A program made the translations under genes and the position numbers. From Cololabis saira (Eukaryota; Chordata; Actinopteri; Beloniformes; Belonidae): a stretch of DNA of 64,000 nucleotides. The stretch's first letter is position 1. Every line of letters begins with the position of its first letter. A model generated the notes under the pieces. The model saw nothing but the letters and a program-made list of their open reading frames with translations. It had not been told where the DNA came from and ran no database searches. Positions 46,621-57,450 of the stretch are shown one piece after another. Location of the stretch: positions 14,585,941 to 14,649,940 of the forward strand of contig NC_084607.1 in the NCBI RefSeq assembly GCF_033807715.1. The letters run 5' to 3'.

Positions 46621-47319
46621 CCGTCGCGCTTTTAACTCTGACCCAATTAATACCCCAGGTAAACAGACTCCTGCTGCGGTCGCAGGCTCATTCCTCCTGA
46701 GATTACCGGTGAAATGAAGCTGTACATTATGTCTGCGCATCATGGCTGGAAAGTCAACTTGACAGAACGCGGGCCACTTGATAAACAGTCTATCTAGGGC
46801 AAGCACAGTACAGCAGCTCTCTTGGGGCGGGGGGGTAGACAAGACCCAAGACATTACAGAGAAACTCAAAGCAAATTATCCTGACATGGATGAAACAATA
46901 GCAAATTGGACAAATGATATAATTTGAGTCATATAGGCCCCAGAAGAGTCTGGTCCTTTCTCACACTCTAAAGGATTTAAAAACGAGAACGGCGCCCAGT
47001 GGTAAAGGTCGACATACAAAGGTGGCTCTCTGCCTGCTTTCCGTAGTGGGAAAATATTGATACAACCAAATGTATTCTTTATTTTATTTCTGTTTTGTAA
47101 CAAATGCTGCTTTCTTAATCCAAGAGGGTTTTCCTCCGGTCTTTGCAGGAAACACAGAGATTTGAGGATTGTGAAGGGTGCCGGCCTTAAGGCAGGACTT
47201 TTCTACACCATAAATCACTATTTTTGTGTCTTTCTGGCACCAAGTAATGCAGCTCGCCACTATTGATATAAAAAAATGCTAAAAAAGAAAAAAAAAAGAC
47301 TAGCTCCAGATTTCAAATC
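46621..47319. other. Gene-free interval, nothing specific
   Basis: Mixed-composition sequence with a short G run (46824-46834). Open frames on either strand (up to 89 codons) lack domains. No RNA or transposon end recognised. Confidence 0.4.
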
Positions 47320-47690
47320 CATTATGCATCCACTTTGCATAGCTAATTAAAGTTGATTAAACAAGAGGGAACAGAGTAATGTAAATTTGACTCTCCACAT
47401 GAAAATCAATTAAGATTTTTAGAGTCAGAGGAACAAATGCTTCAAATAACTTCACGGGGACAAAGGTCTCCATGGGATTTAAAATACCTCATCTGGTGTT
47501 TGAATGTCTCCCAAGAAGGTGGTAAGTTGTGGAAATCAAGTCTAGACTGAGTATGCGGTCTCCAGCAGGAGGGAGCCGCAGTTAGCCATTAATCATCGGC
47601 TACTGGCACTGAGAACCTTCTGCCCCTCATAAGGGCAAAATAACCTCCGACAATGAGAGGAGCTAAGTGGCCAGAGATGATGGGATATTG
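47320..47690. promoter_or_regulatory. Candidate regulatory block with TAATTA
   Basis: CATTATGCATCCACTTTGCAT leads into TAATTA (47344-47349) and GTTGATTAAAC, with AATCAATTAAG near 47404. Homeodomain/POU-type motif cluster, no repeat similarity. Inference. Confidence 0.3.
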
Positions 47691-48312
47691 CATGGTAGTT
47701 TATGCTACCCTCATCAGCAGCCCAGCCAGCCTCAGAAGATGGACCAGCCATTTGATGCAGCTCCCAGACCGTACACAGCAGCAGGGAGGGACATTACATG
47801 GTTGGCCTCAGTGAAGGGATTCAAAATGCATGCTGGAACATTGTTCTGTCTCATAATGAAACTAAACCACACTACCATCATTTCATGACCTCAGAAAACC
47901 GTCCAGTTTAACGGTACAAAAAGTGTAAAAACATTCAACTTCTGGTAAATTCAGCGACCACCGTTCATCGTTATAAACACAACACCTGTGTTGCTTTTAA
48001 CTTTTGATCCTTCAGCTGAGCTGAGATGTAGTCTTCACACGATGAAGTGGAGAAGGTTTTTAACTCATGTAAATGGTGAGTCTTCCCCTAACATTGTAAT
48101 ATTATAAATAGTCCGACCGATATCGAATTTTTAAAAGCCTTGTATACATAGTCTAACCCAGGGGTCGGCAACCCAAAATGTTGAAAGAGCCATATTGGAC
48201 CCAAAACACAAAAAACAAATATGTCAGGAGCCGCAAAAAATGAAGGAAACACATGCTGCATGTATCTATATTAGTTATAACTGGGGGAAGATTTTTTTTT
48301 TCATTATGCACT

Positions 48313-48700
48313 TCGAGAAAAAAGTCGAAATGTTGAGAAAAAAGTCTTAACTTCGAGAAAAAAGTCGAAATGTCAAGTTTAATGTTGAGGTACAATCTTG
48401 AGACAAAAGTCGAAATGTGGAGAAAAAAGTCGAAATGTCGAGAAAAAAGTCGAAACTTCGAGAAAAAAGTCGAAATGTCAAGATTAATGTTGAGGTACAA
48501 TCTTGAGACAAAAGTCGAAATGTGGAGAAAAAAGTCGAAATGTTGAGAAAAAAGTCAAAATGTTGAGAAAAAAGTCGAAATTTTGAAAAAAAAGTAGAAA
48601 TGTCAAGATAAATGTTGAAGTACAATCTTGAGACAAAAGTCGAAATGTCGAGAAAAAAGTCGAAATGTTGAGAAAAAAGTTGAAATGTTGAGAAAAAAGA
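48313..48700. repeat. Minisatellite inside the hAT element, with higher-order structure
   Basis: Tandem units near GAGAAAAAAGTCGAAATGTT, some with GAGACAAAAGTC or CTTAACTTC variants. Every 105-125 bases the array is punctuated by a spacer AAG(T/A)T(T/A)AATGTTGA(G/A)GTACA, at 48375, 48480 and 48605. Because units are close to 20-21 bp and lack stops on the minus strand, they give a repetitive Phe/Ser/Leu-rich open frame (FRLFSRHFDFFL-like), which I regard as an artefact. Confidence 0.85.
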
Positions 48701-48747
48701 AATATTGAGATTAAAAGGAAAGGAAAAAGTAAGAAAAAAGATTAAAA

Positions 48748-48778
<31 letters not shown>

Positions 48779-48860
48779 AGAAGAAAGAAAAGGAAAAAAA
48801 GAGAAAAAAAGAAGAAAAAAAAGGACAAAAAAAGGGAAAAAAGGTCAAACATTTTTTTTA
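48700..48860. repeat. Purine-rich (A/G) tract
   Basis: About 140 bases almost exclusively A and G on the plus strand (GAAAAAAAG, GGAAAAAAGAAG types), inside the hAT element. Encodes only a Lys/Glu/Arg homopolymer-like peptide in any frame; not a gene. Confidence 0.85.
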
Positions 48861-48941
48861 AAGCTCCAGGGAGCCACTAGGGCGGCGCTAAAGAGCCGCA
48901 GGCGGCTCTGGAGCCGCGGGTTGCCGACCCCTGGTCTAACC

Positions 48942-49854
48942 GAACTGAAGCTCTTGAGATCAAGCTGCGGTCCTAATTCGAATTATTCCGGCATGTATAC
49001 GCAATCTACGCTTAGCTGAGCTACTGACTGCCCGGGACTCCCCCTTCTGGAAGTGATGACACCGGGAAAGCCAGAATATCAACTCAGTAGGAGAAGAAGA
49101 AGATGAACAACAAAAAACAAACCAAAAGAACACCAACGCAAAAGTGCATGGCGCCACCTAGCATCGTGGATTCGAACGCACCTCACCCAATAATTGATTG
49201 TCTTCTCGCGCATGTATACTTGGATTTCTCAGAAACTCCAGTTTAATCCTTAGCTAGATTGTTGCCAATAGCTTGATTTAGAGTATGCATTTGATAGACA
49301 GCAACCTACCTAACTAACTAATTCTAAGAAAATGTCAGATTCCCTAAATCAGAATTTCAACCTATGTAAATTTCTAATGAGAAGATTAACGGGATTAATG
49401 TTGTGAAGAAGAATATTGAAGTGCAGATGTTGCAGGTGTTACATACGAGCTGAGAGGGTCAGGTTTATGGAAACCTGAGGACCAAACTAAAGGTTTTATA
49501 CCGTGGTTTTTATGGGATTATTCTTTACTGTTTTTACTGGCGTGAGTGAATTCTATACTATAGATAAATATTCAAAAAACTATTAGTGCACAGCAGAAGT
49601 TAGAGGGCTGTGCACCTACAGTATTGAGAGAATTCAACTTGCAGGAATAAATCAAAGCTTGGTGGACTGAACTTGTGCAGGACGATGGCGATAAAGAGTC
49701 GACCAAAGGCTGGGATTATTAAACCACCATGCCACCAGGCTGGTTGTACTGTCAGCTTTCATAACCAGACCATAAATGAATAAGTGGGAAAGCAACAGAA
49801 ATATTTATCTGTCGTGATTTAACATGAAACCTGTTTGTTTCGGTTAACGTGAAT
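48942..49854. other. Gene-free interval, nothing recognised
   Basis: No domain or RNA. A tandem GAAGAAGAAGA stretch occurs near 49093. The left edge of the following LINE is not sharply defined and may reach back to about 49790. Confidence 0.4.
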
Positions 49855-51059
49855 TCTGCCCTGCTTACTCTTATAGCGCATTTCATTCAATATCATCTGA
49901 GATCTGGGGTCCCTCAAGGCTTCATCCTTGGGCCAGTTCTTTTTCTGCTGTATGTGCTGCCACTAGGGTCATTTTTAAAGAAACATGACATCTGTTTTCA
50001 TTGTTATGCCAATTACATGCAGATTTATTTGCCATTGACACAAAAATCCAGTGACACTATGAAGACATTGCTTGATTGTCTACCTGACATTAAATCTTGG
50101 ATGATCTCAAACTTTCTGCATCTAAATGAAAATAAGGCTGAAATTATCCTTTTTGGTCCAGCAGATTTTCCTTTTGGCTTTTTGGGTCCCCTTACACCCA
50201 ACATTAAGTCTTCTGCAAAGAATCTTGGGGTGATATTTGATGATAGGCTAAAATTTGAGCACCAAGTCAGCTCAGTTATAAAAAAAAAACATTTTTTTAT
50301 CATTTAAGCATTTTATCAAAAGTCTAAGGATACTTGCCACAAAAAGATCTGGAGACTGTAATCCATGCTTTTATCAACACCAGACTGGATTACTGCAACT
50401 TTCTTTATATGGACCACATACTCTTGCACCGCCTACAACTGGTACAAAACGCAGCTCCTGCCTCCTTACTGGCAGCGTAAGTGTGACCACATATCCCCTG
50501 TGCTAGCTGCGCTGCACTGGCTCCCTGTTGCTTTTAGAATAGATTTTAAAATGTAATTGATTGTTTGTTTTTAAAGCTCTTAATGGACTAGCCCCCGATT
50601 ATCTGACTGAGCTCCTCAATACCTACAACCCTGCCAGGTCATTGAGATCCTCCAATCAGCTGCTACTGGTCGCCCCCAAAGCACGACTGAAGACCAAAGG
50701 TGACAGAGCCTTGGTGGCGACGGCCCCTCAGCTCTGGAATAACCTGCCGTTTCATGTTTGATCTGCACGATCACTTGAGGTTTTTAAATCAGCTATAAAA
50801 ACACAACTTTTCTCCCTTGCTTTTGATTAGTTTTAGTGGATTTTGGCAAAATTTTATTTCAAACATTCTAATTTTGAATCATTTTACTCTTACTTTTTAT
50901 TTCATTGTATTCTTGTATTTTGTACTCATCTTATTGTATGTATTTTATCTTTGTAAAATATGCCTTTTATTCAGCTGTTTTTAACTGTACAGCACTTTGG
51001 TCAGCCTCGGTTGTTTTAAACTGTGCTATATAAATAAAGGTTGAGTTGTTGAGTTGAGA
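49855..51059 (+). pseudogene. L2-like LINE, 5'-truncated, reverse transcriptase to 3' end
   Basis: The translation runs [40 protein letters not shown], then [20 protein letters not shown] and [20 protein letters not shown] (49849-50290). After frame breaks come DHISPVLAALHWLPVAFRID and ALNGLAPDYLTELL, then RSLRSSNQLLLVAPKARLKT and GDRALVATAPQLWNNLPF (to 50761). These are the palm/thumb and C-terminal motifs of L2-type non-LTR RTs. The catalytic YADD is YANY here, and a poly-A-like run (50280-50290) breaks the frame, so it is inactive. The 3' end is intact: CTATATAAATAAAGG, then TTGAGTTGTTGAGTTGAG. The endonuclease domain is missing. Confidence 0.9.
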
Positions 51060-52389
51060 TTTCTCTTTTTCTTATGATTTTGAAACCTTATTTTCTATAT
51101 GTGGCAATCTAAGGAAGAAGATATTAATTTTGGGTATGTAACACGGCATATTTATTTCTGCTTTACTCTAAATTAAAAGTAAAAGAAACTCCATGGAGAA
51201 GGGACCTTGAGCCATAACGCACATTTGCATCCCGGATCTCGTGAAGGTATGAAGTTGATTGATTAATAGAGACAGAGCATGCCAAGCCCTATCAAGGCTC
51301 CTTTGCAGGTTAAATGGTGCTAAGATTGTTTTATATAGACCGTGATTAGAGGATAAGGATGGAGAGTTTGATCTATCAGACTTACTAACCTTCTAATCAC
51401 AGGGGCTCTTTTGATTTAAGCTGCCCCAACAACTTCAATCAGACACACTCCACCAGCTCAAAGTGGCAGCAGGGAGGAGGAAACACTGTCAAATTATCTG
51501 TGGGTAAGTTTTTGCTACATATATTTAGAGATTTTGACATGAAATATGGCTTGGTATTAAACTGTTGGTTTAAAAAAGTACTTTATGAGAGAACCCATCT
51601 TGCTTGGCTGTCGGTGTGAAACACAAAAGTTCCTACTGCTCGGTTTTAGTGGCTGCTCACTGAACGGTTCTCTGTAGGTGACGTCAACTCGTGACTTCGC
51701 AAGCGCATCTGCTTCCCAAAACCTCCTGATGGATACAAAAAAAAGAGGTAAAAGTCAACTGCCTGAACAGCAAAGAACATCCACATCTTCATTCATATTC
51801 ACAACACAACAGCCACTTCTTCATCCAGACCTGCAGGGGGCAGACCAACATTCAGTGACCACGGTGCCCAACTTCCTGTCAGGTCAAACCAACTTCCTGA
51901 AGACAATATTGCCTTCAGAGTAACATGTGGAGCTGAAGACAAAGCCAGAAAAGTTTGGTGCTGAAAACCAAGCAATGAGAGCTTGAAGAGAAGGAACCAA
52001 ATAACCTGCAAAACAAAAACCCCTCCGTTAAAAGGTCAACACGCAACTGGTTTTCAACCTACTACTACTACTACTGTTACCGTACTGTACCCAACCATTA
52101 CCACTACCTCTTCTACTACAACCAAGAAACCCCTTCATCACCACTCAAAAAAGAACTTCAATAAAAAACAAAAAGGGGAAACAGACTGGAGTTGTTCCTT
52201 GCATTGACCAAACTCTTTCAAGTTGGAGTAGAAACTGAGGGCAAAATCAAACAAAACACCAAACAACTTGACAGTCATTAATGACTAATTGCAGGATATT
52301 TATCTTCTGTTCAGTAGAGTTCAGAAATGAATCCCAGTGCTTATACTGAATGCATAGTAAATATACTTTCAATATAAGCACTAAAGTTT
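51060..52389. other. Gene-free interval with ACT-rich low complexity
   Basis: No exon recognised. The stretch 51280-51480 is mixed and conserved-looking. An ACT-repeat-like region (52060-52135) yields a Thr-rich open frame. A 51678-51923 plus-strand frame (81 codons) has no domain. Confidence 0.4.
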
Positions 52390-52425
52390 TTTGTCTCTGG
52401 TTCGAATCCCGGATCCCACCCATTT
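52390..52425 (+). repeat. tRNA B-box-like fragment, probable SINE relic
   Basis: The string TCTGGTTCGAATCCCGG contains a consensus polymerase III B box (GGTTCGAATCC). No A box or cloverleaf could be built upstream, so it is not a tRNA gene; a decayed tRNA-derived SINE is the likely source. Confidence 0.4.
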
Positions 52426-52489
52426 CCTGTCCAGCCACGTTCAACTACTGGAACCACAAAACATCTTAAAAAAAAAAAAAGGAATTGTT

Positions 52490-52770
52490 TACATGTGATT
52501 GTCAATTGGAAAAGGCAAAGGCTGTAAAGTGTTTTTTCTTTATTTGCCTATTGTATAAACCCACGAGTGCAACATAATTATTTACATCATCAAAAGCAAT
52601 TATGGATGCGTAAATTGAATGCATGTCTACACCCCCATTGTCCACTGCATATTTGTCCCTTGCACAGATAGCGCAGCATTAACATGACAATAGAGGGCCA
52701 ATAATGGAGCAGCCCAGCTGGGGTTAAAGGGACGTGACAGTAATCACGACAAGCCTTAATCAGATGCAAG
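52490..52770. promoter_or_regulatory. Candidate regulatory block with MEIS/homeodomain composite
   Basis: GTGACAGTAATCACGAC places a MEIS core (TGACAG, 52735-52740) directly beside a TAATC homeodomain-type site. Nearby lie GGCCAATAATGG and GCCTTAATCAG. Repeat-free and compositionally balanced. Regulatory role inferred. Confidence 0.35.
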
Positions 52771-52978
52771 GCACAAAAAAAAATTAACGAATGAAACCTT
52801 TTAAATGTGAGTTTGTTGAGTCAAATGAATTAGACATTAAGGTTGCAGAGATGAAGGATGTTGCAAAACACAAACTGTGTTTTAAAATGACTCCGTATGC
52901 TTTACAGGGAAAGCACTCGAATATGTCCTGCTTTGAACATTGAGATGGAAATCCTAATGTTATGCAAGTAGCAAAAAA

Positions 52979-52980
<2 letters not shown>

Positions 52981-53042
<62 letters not shown>
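52981..53042. repeat. (TA)n microsatellite
   Basis: About 29 uninterrupted TA units. The minus-strand Ile-Tyr repeat open frame is an artefact. Likely cruciform-prone and polymorphic. Confidence 0.97.
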
Positions 53043-53410
53043 GTTTTCATGAGCTGTTTGTATAAATGTAACATTTCTGCTTCCTCTTGCAACAAACAAG
53101 AAACAAGAAATACTGTATTACACCAATAATTTGCTTGTCAGGCTGGATTTTGTAGTGATATCACATAAACAGGTCACCGAGTCCATCATTTTTCTGTCTA
53201 TAGCAGAAACACGAGACGCTGTATTCAGTCAAAAGTTACAATCCTAACTTTTGACGACTACACAGTCTGCATTCACATCATTAAAGGGAGATATTTCACA
53301 GGTTTTTTTTTTTTTGGCTCTTGTCAAGATGGGAAAATGAACATCTCCAAAAAAACCCTGATATTTTGCCACTAAAAAGTCTGTCAAAAAATCTGAAAAA
53401 GAAGAAGAAT

Positions 53411-53600
53411 TTTACATTTCAACACAACAGTGATTCAAAGCACACATCAAAATCTACCAAAACACGGCTCTGGAAAAATAACCCAGGCAGACCCCCGACC
53501 TTGAAAGACCAAAAAGACAAAGAAAGAAAAAAATGCAAGATACCCCGTTGCAATTTAAAAGAATTTGAACTTTTTGGTGAAGAATAGTGGGAAATCTAGA
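53411..53600 (+). pseudogene. Tc1/mariner transposase catalytic-domain relic
   Basis: The translation FTFQHNSDSKHTSKSTKTRLW aligns with FQQDNDPKHTSKxxxxWL, the second catalytic Asp region of Tc1-type transposases; here the order is N-S-D. Further on, NPGRPPTLKDQKDKERKK and CNLKEFELFGEE, then a stop and W, recall the C-terminal NLxELExFxxEEW motif. The last catalytic region (SPDLNPIE) is obliterated. The N-terminal HTH domain and termini are not seen. Confidence 0.75.
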
Positions 53601-54219
53601 TGTGTGACTTTAAAAGAGACTTAACCACAGACTTAACACTGTAATATCAGTTAGGATGGTATTTAGACCAATGCAGACATCTAAAAGAATCCCCATAATT
53701 CAGTATTTACTTTGAATTTGGATCTGGATTTCTACTCATTGGAAAATTTGCATTAAATCTGCAACATAAGAAAATATTATATTGGTTTGTTAGTGAAATA
53801 CAAATGAAAAGCCATTAGAGATCCAGTCTGTTTGTCTGTCATGTTAGCAAATGAACAAGACAATAATATGATTATATTTGTTTCTTTAAAAGAGAGAATG
53901 CCGTAGTACAAAATAGGAATTATATCTTTTGGGACAAGTATAGTTCAATGTTGTTGATGTTGTTTATCTATAACTTCCATTCGTACTTTTACCTTCAGTA
54001 AATCTCCAGGATCGGAAATTACTTTTGAAAGAGTTTTTTTTCTTCCTGGCAGTGACAAACAACATCTTTCCTATAATCTTGACAATCCTGGAAATACTTC
54101 ACTGTTATAATACAAACATTGTTGTTTTCATGGCAGTGGTAAAGGTGAATGTTGTATCCCTATGTGTTTATAGTTCCTGTTTTCATGTGTGATGCATCTA
54201 TCCAGTTCAGCTTTATGCT
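53601..54219. other. Gene-free interval, nothing recognised
   Basis: AT-rich intergenic DNA between the Tc1 relic and the SINE-like fragment. Confidence 0.4.
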
Positions 54220-54305
54220 GGACGGGTCAGTGCGGTCCGCTGTGGCCAGCACTGCTGCCTCACTGCTAGAGGGTTCCTGGTTTGGATCCCAGCTGGATGC
54301 CAGAA
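54220..54305 (+). repeat. tRNA-like SINE fragment
   Basis: GTGCGGTCCGCTGTGGCC, AGCACTGCTGCCTCACTGC, then GGTTCCTGGTTTGGATCCC parallels a widespread fish tRNA-related repeat (GGTGGCTCAGTGGTTAGCAC ... GGGTTCGAATCC). The B box is changed to GGTTTGGATCC. Ends and tail are not recognisable. Confidence 0.5.
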
Positions 54306-56147
54306 ATCGTTCCTACTTATATGACGTGAGTGTAAATATCCTCACAAGATCCAGCGACTCCAAAAGTAGTGATGAACTGCTTGTCAAGCTGAATATTTAC
54401 CCTTTTTTCCCCCCTATTCAAATATTGAATAGATAAAAAAAAGCCAAATGTTCAACTGATTCAACCGATTCAATATTTGAGCTTGCCATTGATGAGCTGG
54501 CATTTGTCAGACAGTAAAAACATCTTTGAAATGATGGATTGTCAAACATCCTTATCCTCAATCAACAAGAAGTGATGAACGTCTCCAACTGCCTGATCCA
54601 CATTATTCTCACAGTCAGCTGCAGTGGCTCAATCTGGGCCCGTTTCCTGAGCGGCAGTCGCCACACCAGGCCTCCTTCTTCTAAGCTGAGACAATCTGAG
54701 AATCCCTGGCAGCTCATATATCAAGGGAGATCCTCACAGCAGTACTCCTCTTCCTTTTTCAATGCACAGGGTGAGTATTTTAATTAGTTGGCTAATTGTC
54801 TAAGTAATTGGAAGACAACTTAGCTCAAAGAGTAATCAATCTCTACAGGGCTGTGTTCTATCACATCAAAGGATCTGTAATTAACACTGCAAACCATGGG
54901 ATGGTCTTTGACTGAGCTCGATAGCGTGGGGGCGTATGATCACAGATAACACCGAGGTTGAGGAGGCAGATCAGCGAAGCCTCCAATGAGACACAAGCAG
55001 ACTCCAACACTTTAAAACCAGACGGATCTGAGTGAGCTGGCTGTTACGCAAGAGTTCAACTCTTTAAACAACAGACAAATAAAAGTTCTGATTATTCATC
55101 TATGTTTCAACATTTGGCTTACATCCAGCTGGGTTACTTTAACGCTTAAATTATTTGCTGTAAAAAAAATAAAAAAAATCAATATGACTATTTTACTGCA
55201 AAGCTTTAATGTTCAAATGTGCATCCCCGCAATTAAATTTCCCCCAAGAATATCTGTTAGCTTGATTTTGATAACAAAATTGGCAATTCATTAGATGTGT
55301 TCATATGCCGAGTATCAGTTTCACTTTGCGGCACGGCTCACATCAGGCATTATAAGAATTATACATTTGGGATGAAGAAGACTAATTGTGTCTCAGATTC
55401 ATCCATTCGGCGCCCCTTAATTTCCCTATTGTAGAAAACAAGACATATAATGAACAATTATACAGAAAGTCAATTTCAGTGTTGTGAAGGAGACTTAATT
55501 AAAACCGCTAATGAAAAAAAAAGAACTGCTTACAGTGTGAAAGTTTATTTGTCATTTTCAAAATGAGTAAATGTATCGTCTTCATGGACGGTAATGCAAA
55601 TGACCTAAGTGGCAATTTACTCCCCCTTTTTTTTTTTTTTTTGTTTACAAACAGTCATTAAGATTGAAATTATGAACCAAAAACCCATACAAGGATTCAT
55701 CCTGAGAGGCAGTTGGTCATAATTGAGAAAATTGTGGTAAAAAAAAAATAGAATCTAAACATCAATACCATTACATGTTCTGGGATAAAGTGTCAATTTA
55801 TCAATTAACAAATGTATTAAAATATGCAAAAATGACTGTCATGCTTGTGTCTGCAGCCTAAAATGGATAATTATGATGAAACATCCAGAGGAGAGCCTCC
55901 ATTGGAAGACACAATATTCCCTGAAGTGATCCCCCTTCCCCTCCTCCAGCCCTGCGCTCCCCGCCGCAAGGCACAATTCGCGCAGTGGCACTGACAGATT
56001 GACAAATAAGGTTAATAAGTACTTTCCACCCCTCCTGAAGGCTAATCAAATATTAATCCTTGAGGTGTGGTCAGCAGGAGAAAAAAAATACAACAAACAA
56101 TTGGTAGAGGGAAATTGATTGAATTGATTCTCTCTCTAATGCTTGGA
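54306..56147. other. Gene-free interval, partly conserved-looking
   Basis: No exon was recognised. Sub-blocks around 54790-54900 (TTTTAATTAGTTGGCTAATTG) and 55220-55480 (mixed composition, CCCCGCAATTAAATTTCC) could be regulatory. A homopolymer T run lies at 55627-55642. A GC-richer stretch around 55930-55985 has no coding support. Confidence 0.35.
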
Positions 56148-56179
56148 AAGAAGAAGAAGAAGAAGAAGAAGAAGAAGAG
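56148..56179. repeat. (GAA)n microsatellite
   Basis: About ten GAA trinucleotides followed by a GA-rich tail. Confidence 0.95.
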
Positions 56180-56388
56180 AAAGAAGGAAAGAAAATAAAG
56201 AAGAGGTGGGGAGGAGTGGCATTGAGTTGGAACTGTAGGAATTCATTTCAGGCTGAGAATGGACAAATATTTGGATATAAGCGCTTAAAGCAATTTCAAT
56301 TTTTAATCCATCTTCACATTCTGGTGGCTCTGTAGGCGCAGCTTGTATCCCGCCTGCTCACACTGTGATGGGTGTACGTGTGGCCACT

Positions 56389-56424
56389 GACCCCCCCACC
56401 CACCCAATCCACCCACCCACCCAC
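56389..56424. repeat. (CCCA)n low-complexity repeat
   Basis: C-rich run followed by CCCA/CCAC tetranucleotides with one AATC interruption. Confidence 0.9.
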
Positions 56425-57029
56425 GGTTAGCTCTTTCCCGAACCCTCTTCACATACACTCATCCACACATGCCTGCAAAACAATCGTTCCACATGATTCT
56501 CCTCTGCACACAATGGGGCACAAACGCAAAGAGTCTGTAGTAGAAGTGTTTGTTTTTGGGGGTTTTTTGGCAGTAAAAGACACAAAAATATTAATAAAGA
56601 TCAACTTAAAAATGCAGCCCGGATGCGCAAAAAATAAAAAGAGGACCCCTGGAAAACATACTATTGGTGACAAATTGGAAAATTTTACACAAATCGCTTT
56701 AAGTTCGCACTAATCGGAAGCCCCGGGACATCTCGAGGCCTGGTGGACCATGTGAGCAGAGCCACACACTCGTGTACTGATAGGGCAAAATTGGATCCAG
56801 CGAGAATGCAAAGAAGCTTATCAACCGCCACTTCCAGGCAGTGCTCTCTGCAAGAGCATATGTCAACATCATTTATTAGATGTGGCCCGGGACTAAATTA
56901 TGTATGATCACAAAACGGGGAAAAAAAGGGGGGGTGGGGGGGAATAGGATCACGCATAGCAGGTGGATAGAATAATATTTGGAGAGAATATGAAATTATT
57001 AATAGGGGCCCTTGGGGGAGAATATTTGT
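56425..57029. other. Gene-free interval, nothing recognised
   Basis: Includes an open frame (56372-56713) of 113 codons that begins in the CCCA repeat and has no domain, and a G-rich run at 56928-56942. Confidence 0.4.
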
Positions 57030-57450
57030 TAACATTAACCAGTGAGTCATTTGTAATGCTTGGACTTTATAATTAATCATATTGGCCATTTCAGAGACAT
57101 ATAAAGACTTAAGTGAATGTTTTATTTGTCCTCTGTTTTGTCACGTGTTGTATATAAATGCACATACCAAGAGGTAAATCAAGGTTTTCAAAAGGCATTC
57201 AGTGAAAAGCCTTAAAAGAAAAAATTAAGTAGAGTTTAAAAACCTGTTAATCGCCCTCTCTCCATTCCAGCCAACATTTACTAAGTAGCTTTAATATTGC
57301 CAGATGAGCAATCTCTCAAGCAAAATACTTTTCCGAGATACTATGTAATTGACTCCACGTCTAACAGTATGGAACAAATCCCACTAGCACAGGGAGTTGA
57401 CAAATTGCATTAAAAACACTGAACTGGGCCAGGATTGGATGAGAAGCTCA
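57030..57450. promoter_or_regulatory. Candidate conserved regulatory block
   Basis: Contains TAATTAATCA (57070-57079) next to TATTGGCC, and a repeat-free downstream part with CTTTAATATTGCC and ATGTAATTGACTCC. Inferred from texture and motifs. Confidence 0.3.

Larger units (their letters stand above)
48151..48941. mobile_element. hAT-type non-autonomous transposon with exact 8-bp target duplication
   Basis: Perfect 16-bp terminal inverted repeats CAGGGGTCGGCAACCC lie at 48159-48174 and, complemented, at 48918-48933. The flanking 8-bp duplications GTCTAACC (48151-48158 and 48934-48941) are identical, the length diagnostic of hAT transposition. The right subterminal part is GC-rich with hairpin potential (GGCGGCTCTGGAGCCGCGGG). 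The interior is not a transposase gene. It is an array of about sixteen roughly 20-bp units (GAGAAAAAAGTCGAAATGTT type) followed by a purine-only-like tract. It must rely on a transposase supplied in trans. The exact duplication and TIRs suggest a fairly recent insertion. Confidence 0.9.

Noticed and set aside
48153..48625. Repetitive Phe/Leu/Ser-rich proteins of 92-115 codons
   Set aside because: Translation of the internal minisatellite of a non-coding hAT element; the frames arise from unit length and lack of stops.
52390..52425. tRNA gene
   Set aside because: Only a B box is present; no A box, anticodon arm or acceptor pairing can be formed.
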